Shown one piece after another: positions 1 to 6,280 of a DNA stretch of 10,221 nt. A model generated the notes under the pieces. That model saw only the letters and a list, made by a program, of their open reading frames with translations. It did no database searches and was not told where the DNA came from. The first letter of the stretch is position 1. Every line of letters starts with the position of its first letter. This DNA is from Planctomycetota bacterium (GTDB lineage Bacteria > Planctomycetota > Phycisphaerae > Sedimentisphaerales > Anaerohalosphaeraceae): the NCBI GenBank assembly GCA_003644215.1, contig QNBU01000016.1, positions 1 to 10,221 on the forward strand, in the 5' to 3' direction. A program made the translations under genes and the position numbers.

Positions 1-1147
1 AGTCTCTTGAGTGCATCATCAGCAAAGCAATGACAATTAGTTGCAGGGCGATAGAGTAGCCAATCATAATCACAGCCGCTTCGCCGCCGACCTTCGGACT
101 GAGCCAAAAACAAAGACTGATTATCAGAGCAAAGACAGCGACGACCTGAATCATCAACGATAATAGTTTGAAGACAGAGAATTCCTGATACAGTCCCTCT
201 CGATCTTTGTGTTTTAGCCGATGAGCGATTTCCTCAAGAAGATGGTGCGTTTCACTGCCGGAATCGGTGTGCGGTGGTGTTTCAATGCGATCCGGGTTTT
301 TGGCCGTATAGACTTTGGCCGGTTCCGGGCTGACTGTCTGAGGTTCCTCTTCCGGCACGACCTCGGTTGCTGTTTCAGCATCCGGCTCCGGCATAGCAGT
401 CAGCGGTGTTGCCTGTGTTTCATCAGCGAACTCTTCGGCTCGCGTCTGCGGCGGACTGATTGGAGCAATCGTTTCTGACTTGTCGGACACGACCTCGCCC
501 GCTGGTTCCGGCTCTGATGATTCGGGCGATTCTTCCGGGCTTTGGCTCTGTTCGGATGTTTGTTTTGCGGTCTGCGCCTTCTGATGGAATTCATGCATCC
601 GAATGATATTGACGGCCTCACGCAAATTGACAGCTTTTCGGTCCGGCTCCGCATCGTTTGGCTTCTTCTCGCGGACCTTGCCGGGCACATCGACCAGGAT
701 CGTATGGCAGCCGGCGGCTTTGCCCGCCTGAATATCCCGATACGAATCGCCGATCATCCAGGACTGTGTCAAATCAATATCGAGGTCTTCTTCGGCCTGA
801 AAAAACATTCCGGCATTTGGTTTACGCAGATTGCTTTCGACACTGAAATCCTTTACGGCTCCATCGGGATGATAGGGACAGTAATAGAGTTTGTCGATTT
901 CGGCCCCCTCGGCGGCGAGTTGTCTTTTAAGCTCCTGATGGATTTCATCCAGCTCATTTTCAGTCAGAATGCCCCGGGCGACGCCGGATTGATTTGTAAC
1001 AACTACCAGCAGGTAGCCCATTTTTTTCAACTGGATCAGTGTCTCCGCTGCGCCTGGCAGCAGGTTGATCTGCTCGGGATGCTTCATATAGCCCGAATCG
1101 CTGATCAGCGTGTCGTCACGATCAAAAAAGACTGCCTTTTGAGCCAT
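1..1147 (-). CDS. gmhB: GmhB-like heptose-1,7-bisphosphate 7-phosphatase with acidic linker and membrane tail (C-terminus cut by window edge)
   Basis: The frame has no stop before base 1; 382 codons are visible. Residues 1-190 are a HAD-IIIA phosphatase: DRDDT (9-13, nucleophile D9 and acid/base D11), VVTNQSGVARG (49-59), RKPNAGM (108-114) and GDSYRD (133-138). Expected reaction: D-glycero-beta-D-manno-heptose 1,7-bisphosphate to the 1-phosphate, between the two HldE activities. Of the zinc ligands of E. coli GmhB (C-x-H and C-x-C) only C90 remains. Residues about 191-300 are rich in Pro, Glu, Ser and Thr and look disordered. Residues 301-324 are a charged, possibly amphipathic stretch, followed by hydrophobic segments at about 325-349 and 357-378. 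Typical GmhB is about 190 residues, so half of this protein is extra. Of two adjacent ATGs the second (1147) is chosen because GAAGGA (1159-1154) lies 6 bases upstream; the first (1150) touches the hldE stop. HldE pairing makes the heptose role likely, but another sugar-phosphate substrate is possible. Confidence 0.85.
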   Translation of the reverse strand, partial: MAQKAVFFDRDDTLISDSGYMKHPEQINLLPGAAETLIQLKKMGYLLVVVTNQSGVARGILTENELDEIHQELKRQLAAEGAEIDKLYYCPYHPDGAVKDFSVESNLRKPNAGMFFQAEEDLDIDLTQSWMIGDSYRDIQAGKAAGCHTILVDVPGKVREKKPNDAEPDRKAVNLREAVNIIRMHEFHQKAQTAKQTSEQSQSPEESPESSEPEPAGEVVSDKSETIAPISPPQTRAEEFADETQATPLTAMPEPDAETATEVVPEEEPQTVSPEPAKVYTAKNPDRIETPPHTDSGSETHHLLEEIAHRLKHKDREGLYQEFSVFKLLSLMIQVVAVFALIISLCFWLSPKVGGEAAVIMIGYSIALQLIVIALLMMHSRD

Positions 1148-1150
1148 CAT

Positions 1151-2650
1151 TTATCCTTCGCGATTCTTATTTTCTTCAATCCGCTTGAGCTTTTCGAGGG
1201 TCGAAGTCGAGCTTTTACCATCCACCAGCGGGGCCAGTTCCACACGCCCGCCGAGCGATTCGACAAACTCTCTACCGATAACGCCCTTGTCGCCCCAGTC
1301 AGCACCCTTGACAAGAACATCCGGGCGAACCTGTTGGATAATATTGAGCGGATCCGGTTCGTCAAAGATCGTGATATAATCAATGCTCTCCATCGCCGCC
1401 AGCACCGCGGCCCGGTCGTGCTGGTTATTGACCGGGCGGTCAGGGCCTTTGAGTTTTTGAACAGAGGAATCGCTGTTGAGTCCCAAGACGACAATGTCGC
1501 CCTGATCCTTGCAAAATCGCAGATATTCAATATGCCCTCGATGCAGCACATCAAAACAGCCGTTGGTAAAGACGATGATTTCTTTTTGCTGCCGATGATA
1601 GTCCAGATGCTTAACAATCTCTTCGGCGTCATGAATTTTTCCGGTTTTGCCCTTATGCGTTGAGATGATTTCATTGACGATTTCATCGACGCTGACGGTG
1701 GCAACGCCGAACTTCTCAACCTCAAGGCCGCTGGCGATGTTAGCCAGTTGAAGCGCGGTTTCGGCGTCCTGTCCAGCCGCAAGCGATACCGCCAGCATCG
1801 CCAGCATCATATCCCCGGCCCCGGTAACATCATAGACCGTTCGCGGCAGGATGGCCAGTTGCTTAGCCAGCTTTGCTGTTCGCAGATAGGCGCCTTCTTT
1901 ATCCAGTGTAATAACCACCGTATCCAGTTTTAACTGCTCTCGCAGTTGCAGGGACGCTTTTTCCGCGTCGGCAATTGTTTCGATCTCAAAGCCGACCGCA
2001 TAGGAGGTCTCCTTGCGGTTGGGTGTGATGAGCGTCGCACCGGAAAACTTGCTGTAATCCGAATCTACCGGCGGATCGACGAGTGTTTTCTTGCCTGCTT
2101 TTTGAGCCAGCGCAATCAATTGCTGGCAAAACGCTGGTTTCAAAAGCCCCTTGTTGTAGTCCTGTAGGCAGACGACATCGCATTGCGGCAACTGTTCTTG
2201 ATAGATTTTCAGCAGCCGCTGATAATCCGTTTCCCCCAGCGGTTCGGTACATTCATCATCCACACGCAAAAGCTGCTGGCGATGGCGATGCTGCGCCAGG
2301 CCGACAATCCGCTCTTTGGTGATGGTAGGGCGTCCTTCAATTTCAACCAGGCCGTCTGTCTCGGCTCCAATATCTTTCAGAATACCGAGCAGTTTCCGGG
2401 CGTTGTTGTCACGGCCGACGACGCCGATACAAAAGCATTGCGCCCCCAGCGTTGTTACATCGGCGGCCACAGACGATGCGCCGCCGCCGGCGTATTCCCG
2501 TTGCACGACTTTCAGCACCTGTACCGGTGCTTCCGGACTGATCCGCAGGGCGTCTCCGTAGATATAGCTGTCCAGCATAAAGTCGCCCACCAGCAGCACT
2601 TTTGGCGAGCCAAGATGCGTAACAGCTTTTAATAGGTTCGTATAAGTCAT
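1151..2650 (-). CDS. hldE: Bifunctional D-glycero-beta-D-manno-heptose-7-phosphate kinase / heptose-1-phosphate adenylyltransferase
   Basis: Performs two steps of ADP-heptose synthesis for the LPS inner core: phosphorylation at C1 and, after the GmhB phosphatase step, transfer of AMP from ATP. 499 residues (E. coli HldE is about 477). Residues 1-330 are a PfkB/ribokinase-type kinase: substrate-side GDFMLDSYIYG (22-32), AGGGASSVAADV (54-65) and the DVTGAGD motif (274-280) with catalytic Asp 280. Residues about 356-490 are a cytidylyltransferase-like fold with TNGCFDVLHRGHIEYL (362-377), containing the HxGH signature (370-373), plus VKGADW (447-452) and a C-terminal KSSTSTLEKLK. Its ATG overlaps the lpxK stop by ATGA, and its TAA directly abuts the ATGATG of the next gene. 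It has no clear ribosome-binding site of its own, consistent with coupling to lpxK. The step between its two activities is supplied by the downstream phosphatase. Confidence 0.97.
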   Translation of the reverse strand: MTYTNLLKAVTHLGSPKVLLVGDFMLDSYIYGDALRISPEAPVQVLKVVQREYAGGGASSVAADVTTLGAQCFCIGVVGRDNNARKLLGILKDIGAETDGLVEIEGRPTITKERIVGLAQHRHRQQLLRVDDECTEPLGETDYQRLLKIYQEQLPQCDVVCLQDYNKGLLKPAFCQQLIALAQKAGKKTLVDPPVDSDYSKFSGATLITPNRKETSYAVGFEIETIADAEKASLQLREQLKLDTVVITLDKEGAYLRTAKLAKQLAILPRTVYDVTGAGDMMLAMLAVSLAAGQDAETALQLANIASGLEVEKFGVATVSVDEIVNEIISTHKGKTGKIHDAEEIVKHLDYHRQQKEIIVFTNGCFDVLHRGHIEYLRFCKDQGDIVVLGLNSDSSVQKLKGPDRPVNNQHDRAAVLAAMESIDYITIFDEPDPLNIIQQVRPDVLVKGADWGDKGVIGREFVESLGGRVELAPLVDGKSSTSTLEKLKRIEENKNREG

Positions 2651-3726
2651 TTGCCTGTCATTTCATTTTTTTTGTCAGCAAACAGATTGTCAATCAGGGA
2701 TGTTATTTTATCAAGTCCTTCAAGAAAGTCCAGCTCCATTGCCAGATAGGCAAAAACGACGCCCTCTTCCTCCGGTGACAGCAGGGCGCTTTTGACCCAG
2801 TCTTTTTGCGTACACAGGATCATCTCGGCTCCGCAGGAATGCGCCCGTTCAAAAATCTGCTTCATCTCTTCCTGCGTGTAGGCGTGATGGTCATCAAAGA
2901 TTTGGGTCTCTTCCGGGGGCAGTCCGTTCTGCTCAAGGCAGCGGAAAAAGGCGGTTGGGTTTCCAATGCCGCAGAACGCGAAAATCTTTTTGGAGCGAAG
3001 CTCTTCCAGGGTGAGTTTCTTATTCTGAAAGGTTACCGCGTGCGTATGTTTATGAACGGCTCTGGCAATGGCAATGGTGGGTGCAATCTGCAGAATTTCC
3101 TGTTCCAACTGCCGCAGTTGTTCCGCGTCGGCCTGGTCAAATCGCGTGATAATGACCGCATCGGCTCGGGATAATCCACCCTTCGGTTCCCGCAACAATC
3201 CAGCCGGCAGAACACGCCCGTAACCAAATGGGCAGGTTGCGTCAACGGCGACAATATCCAGATCGCGTTTGATCCGTCGGTGCTGAAACCCGTCATCCAA
3301 AACCAACGCCTGTGCCTGATGGGCAGAGATGGCTTTTTTTGCTCCGGCGATGCGATCAGGATTAACGATGACATCCGTATCAAGACAGGCCCTGGCCAGC
3401 AGGGCGGGTTCATCGGTTATCTGGTTCGGTTGGGTTTTGTATCCCCGTGTCAGAATCGAACTTTGGAGTCCCCTGTTTCGCAGATAATTGCACAGCCAGA
3501 TTACCAGCGGTGTTTTTCCGGTGCCGCCGGTGGTGATATTTCCAATGCTGATGACGGGAACGCCTGCTGCACGAGAGCGGAGAATGCCGACGGCAAACAG
3601 CAGATTCCGCCCGCGCATAATCAGCCCATATACCAGCGCCGCTGCGCCGAGCAGGATGCGCAACATCCCGACTCCGGGACGCTGATCCTGCCCGGAAACA
3701 ATCTTTCGATAGGTGTTATGATTCAA
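2647..3726 (-). CDS. lpxK: Tetraacyldisaccharide 4'-kinase (lipid A 4'-kinase)
   Basis: Phosphorylates the 4' position of the tetraacyl-disaccharide-1-phosphate to give lipid IV-A, on the inner face of the inner membrane. The chosen start is TTG at 3726: AGGA (3738-3735) lies 8 bases upstream and the protein then begins MNHNTYRKIVSG, as expected for this family; 359 residues versus about 315-330 for well-studied members. Seen: a hydrophobic N-terminal helix (about 22-40) for membrane contact, P-loop GNITTGGTGKTP (62-73), LTRGY (92-96), the DDGFQH motif (144-149) with its two acidic residues, and DDHHAY (278-283) with the catalytic His. The stop codon overlaps the hldE start as ATGA, so the two are translationally coupled. 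An in-frame TTG at 3783 would add 19 residues without family support, and it sits almost on the predicted transcription start. The start call is less certain than the function. Confidence 0.93.
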   Translation of the reverse strand: MNHNTYRKIVSGQDQRPGVGMLRILLGAAALVYGLIMRGRNLLFAVGILRSRAAGVPVISIGNITTGGTGKTPLVIWLCNYLRNRGLQSSILTRGYKTQPNQITDEPALLARACLDTDVIVNPDRIAGAKKAISAHQAQALVLDDGFQHRRIKRDLDIVAVDATCPFGYGRVLPAGLLREPKGGLSRADAVIITRFDQADAEQLRQLEQEILQIAPTIAIARAVHKHTHAVTFQNKKLTLEELRSKKIFAFCGIGNPTAFFRCLEQNGLPPEETQIFDDHHAYTQEEMKQIFERAHSCGAEMILCTQKDWVKSALLSPEEEGVVFAYLAMELDFLEGLDKITSLIDNLFADKKNEMTGK

Positions 3727-3791
3727 ACGGACATTCCTGTAAATCCAGAGCTTCAAAAAGCATAAATCCTGACAATACTCCAAGGCAAAAC

Positions 3792-3821
3792 ATTTTAACC
3801 GGAATCATAAACCGATGTCAA
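3792..3821 (-). promoter_or_regulatory. Sigma-70-type promoter of the lpxK-hldE-gmhB operon
   Basis: On the minus strand a perfect -35 TTGACA (3821-3816) is followed after 18 bases by TAAAAT (3797-3792), five of six matches to the -10 consensus. Transcription would begin near 3785, giving a leader of about 58 bases before the TTG start of lpxK at 3726. The location between icd and lpxK, in the only intergenic gap before the LPS genes, supports it. It also argues against the longer lpxK frame beginning at 3783, which would be almost leaderless. Confidence 0.6.
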
Positions 3822-3828
3822 ACTAAAT

Positions 3829-3855
3829 GACAAGAGCAAGCAGATCGCTTTTGTC
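3829..3855 (-). terminator. Candidate weak terminator after icd
   Basis: On the minus strand GACAAAAGC (3855-3847), a 9-base loop, then GCTCTTGTC (3837-3829) form a 9-position stem with one mismatch. It is followed by the T-rich ATTTAGTTT. The hairpin starts 17 bases after the icd stop and lies just before the lpxK promoter, which is where a terminator would be expected. The stem is AT-rich and the T tract is interrupted, so termination may be partial. Confidence 0.4.
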
Positions 3856-3872
3856 GCTATTACAGCAGGGCC

Positions 3873-6101
3873 TCACACGGAATCGATGATGTTATTGAAA
3901 GTTTTGCTGGGCCGCATTTGTCGGATTGCAAGTTCCGGATCCGGCAAATAGTATCCGCCAATATCCACCGGTTTCCCCTGAGCAGCCAGCATTTCCTGGT
4001 CAATCGCGACTTGGTTTTCTGCAAGTTGTTTTGCGACATCGGCAAAAGCGGCTCCCAGCGTCGTATCGTCTCTCTGGTTGGCCAGTGCCTGTGCCCAGTA
4101 CGACGCCAGATAAAATGTACTCATCCGGTTGTCGATTTCGTTGACCTTGCGCGAAGGCGACTTGGCGTTTTCCAGATAGGTACTGATTGCTTTGTTGAGC
4201 GTTTCGGCAAGAATCGCGGCTTTCTTATTGTTGTCTTTTTGAGCCATCAATTCCAGCGACGGAACCAACGCACAGTATTCACCCAGCGAATCCCATCGCA
4301 GGTGGCCTTCTTTGAGGAATTGCTGAACATGCTTGGGAGCCGAGCCGCCGGCGCCGGTTTCAAACAGTCCGCCACCGTTCATCAGCGGCACAATTGACAA
4401 CATCCGGGCGCTGGTTCCCAGTTCGAGAATGGGGAACAGATCCGTCAGATAATCTCGCAGGACATTACCCGTAACAGAAATCGTATCCTGCCCCTTGCGA
4501 ATTCGATCCAGCGAGAACCGCATCGCCTCAACCGGTTTCTTAATATGAATCTCAAGCCCCGTCGTATTGTGCTGCGGCAGATACTCATTGATTTTAGCAA
4601 TAATCTGTGCATCGTGCGCCCTGTTCTCGTCCAGCCAGAAGACTGCCGGTGTCCCGGTGGCCTTGGCCCGTGTAATGGCCAGTTCCACCCAGTTACGGAC
4701 CGGAGCGTCTTTGACCTGGCACATTCTGAAAATGTCACCGCATTGAACCGGCTGGGTCATAATCGTATTACCGTCGGTATCTGCCACACGGATTGTCCCA
4801 TCAGCGAATGCCTCAAATGTTTTGTCGTGCGAGCCGTACTCTTCAGCTTTTTGTGCCATCAGCCCGACATTGGAAACACTTCCCATCGTCGCCGGGTTAA
4901 ACTGACCGTGCGTTTGGCAATCTTCGATAATCTGCTGATACGCCGTCGCATAGGACCGATCCGGTATCATCGCGACCGTATCCTGAAGCGCGTCGTCGTC
5001 GTTCCACATCTTCCCGCCGTCACGCACCACATTGGGCATCGACGCATCGACAATGATATTGTTCGGCACATGCAGGTTGGTGATCCCTTTTCGTGAATCG
5101 ACCATGGCCAGTTTCGGACGATTGCTATACACCGCGGCAATGTCGGCCTCAATTTCACTTTTCTTATCTGCATCGAGTTTGTCGAGCTTATCCAGAACAT
5201 CCGCAAGGCCATGATTGACATTGGCCCCGATTGCCTTGAGGGTTTCGGTATGTTTTTCAAGTGCGTCTTTGTAGAACACCGAAACGCAATGACCGAAGAT
5301 AATCGGGTCCGAAATCTTCATCATCGTCGCTTTCAGATGAAGCGACAGGAGTGCGTCTTCTTTTTTGACAGCATCGATCTGCTCTTCGTAGAACTGTCGC
5401 AAAGCGGCTGCGCTCATAACAGCCGTATCAGCCACTTCGCTTTCGAGCAGCGCAATGTTATCCTTGAGAGTCGTTGTGTTACCATTGGCATCGACAAATT
5501 CGATTTTCACCTGGCACGCTTTATCCATTGTAACAGACTGCTCGCTGTCATAGAAATCCCCACCGCTCATATGTGCGACACGGGTCTTAGAGCCATCGGC
5601 GGGCCACGGCTTCATCATCTTGTGCGGATGCTTTTGGGCGAATTTCTTAACCGAAGCGGCGGCCCTGCGGTCAGAGTTGCCCTCCCGCAAAACAGGATTC
5701 ACAGCCGAACCGAGGACTTTTGAAAAGCGTCCCTGGAGCTGTTTTTCCGCATCGTTTTCCGGCTCTTCAGGGTAGTCGGGAATATCATAGCCCTTTTCCT
5801 GCAATTCGGCAATCGCCTCTTGCAGTTGAGGGACCGAAGCGCTGATATTGGGCAGCTTGATGATATTCGCTTCCGGCGTCTTGGCCAGTTCGCCCAGTTG
5901 AGCCAAGGCATCCTCGACCTTTTGATCGTCTGTCAGATTGTCCGGAAAGTTCGCGATAATTCTGCCGGCTAGCGAAATGTCTTTGGTGGCAACCTCAATG
6001 CCGCACGCCTTTGCATAGGCCTGCACCACTGGTAGAAGTGAATAAGTTGCCAGAGCCGGGGCCTCGTCGATTTTAGTCCAAATAATATTGTTTTTTTTCA
6101 T
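3873..6101 (-). CDS. icd: Monomeric NADP-dependent isocitrate dehydrogenase
   Basis: Oxidises isocitrate to 2-oxoglutarate and CO2 with NADP+ in the TCA cycle. The 742-residue length matches the monomeric (type II, about 740 residues) enzyme rather than the common homodimeric 400-residue form. Residues reported for the Azotobacter vinelandii enzyme are all present: isocitrate contacts S132, N135, R139 and R145 (in NPVLREGNSDRR), K257, Y422, metal-binding D352, D550 and D554, and the NADP 2'-phosphate binders H591, R602 and R651 (numbering offset by +2 after the first quarter). The start is ATG at 6101 (MKKNNIIWTKIDEAPALATYS, a typical N-terminus). Codons 2-4 form an A8 run. It follows the acetate block but is separated by a 179-base leader, so it may be its own transcription unit or conditionally read through. 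Confidence in the assignment is very high. Confidence 0.98.
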   Translation of the reverse strand: MKKNNIIWTKIDEAPALATYSLLPVVQAYAKACGIEVATKDISLAGRIIANFPDNLTDDQKVEDALAQLGELAKTPEANIIKLPNISASVPQLQEAIAELQEKGYDIPDYPEEPENDAEKQLQGRFSKVLGSAVNPVLREGNSDRRAAASVKKFAQKHPHKMMKPWPADGSKTRVAHMSGGDFYDSEQSVTMDKACQVKIEFVDANGNTTTLKDNIALLESEVADTAVMSAAALRQFYEEQIDAVKKEDALLSLHLKATMMKISDPIIFGHCVSVFYKDALEKHTETLKAIGANVNHGLADVLDKLDKLDADKKSEIEADIAAVYSNRPKLAMVDSRKGITNLHVPNNIIVDASMPNVVRDGGKMWNDDDALQDTVAMIPDRSYATAYQQIIEDCQTHGQFNPATMGSVSNVGLMAQKAEEYGSHDKTFEAFADGTIRVADTDGNTIMTQPVQCGDIFRMCQVKDAPVRNWVELAITRAKATGTPAVFWLDENRAHDAQIIAKINEYLPQHNTTGLEIHIKKPVEAMRFSLDRIRKGQDTISVTGNVLRDYLTDLFPILELGTSARMLSIVPLMNGGGLFETGAGGSAPKHVQQFLKEGHLRWDSLGEYCALVPSLELMAQKDNNKKAAILAETLNKAISTYLENAKSPSRKVNEIDNRMSTFYLASYWAQALANQRDDTTLGAAFADVAKQLAENQVAIDQEMLAAQGKPVDIGGYYLPDPELAIRQMRPSKTFNNIIDSV

Positions 6102-6280
6102 TTTTCTCTGTTTTCCTGAAAAACTGGGTTACCTCAAGAATTAGAACCCATTCATAGGGTTGAGGATATTCACACCGAAGTGTTATCGCGCCCGCACACG
6201 ACTGGTTGCGGTTGTATTTTTCGACAGTCCGCTTGACGAAGTGACGATACTCCTGTCCATATACATAGGTCAAAAAACTG
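6102..6280 (-). promoter_or_regulatory. Leader region of icd with candidate attenuator-like hairpins
   Basis: This 179-base gap holds no credible gene. Seen on the minus strand: stem CCTC/AACCC (6165-6157) can pair with GGGTT (6149-6145) and GAGG (6135-6132). The same TGGGTT (6150-6145) can instead pair with AACCCA (6130-6125), and that second hairpin is followed by TTTTT (6123-6119), as in an intrinsic terminator. The two folds exclude each other. An AGGA at 6117-6114 lies 12 bases before the icd ATG. A possible promoter upstream has TTGACA at 6292-6287 but a poor, badly spaced -10 (TATGTA, 19-base spacer). The stems are short (5-6 pairs) and the terminator loop is 14 bases, so regulation is a suggestion, not a demonstrated feature. 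Confidence 0.3.

Noticed and set aside
542..1663. A 373-codon open frame on the plus strand.
   Set aside because: It lies antisense to the end of hldE and the phosphatase domain of gmhB, both of which have clear family motifs and coupled starts. Its translation shows no recognisable domain.
1147..1782. A 211-codon minus-strand frame overlapping hldE.
   Set aside because: It is another reading frame within the adenylyltransferase part of hldE; the protein is Arg/Ser-rich with no family signature.
3664..3666. An ATG at 3666 as the start of lpxK.
   Set aside because: It would remove the TYRKIVSGQ segment that looks family-conserved and has no good ribosome-binding site at proper distance; the TTG at 3726 fits better.
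6073..6273. A 66-codon minus-strand frame before and into icd, starting at TTG.
   Set aside because: No ribosome-binding site, weak start, overlaps the icd start out of frame, and no recognisable protein; the interval is better explained as an icd leader.
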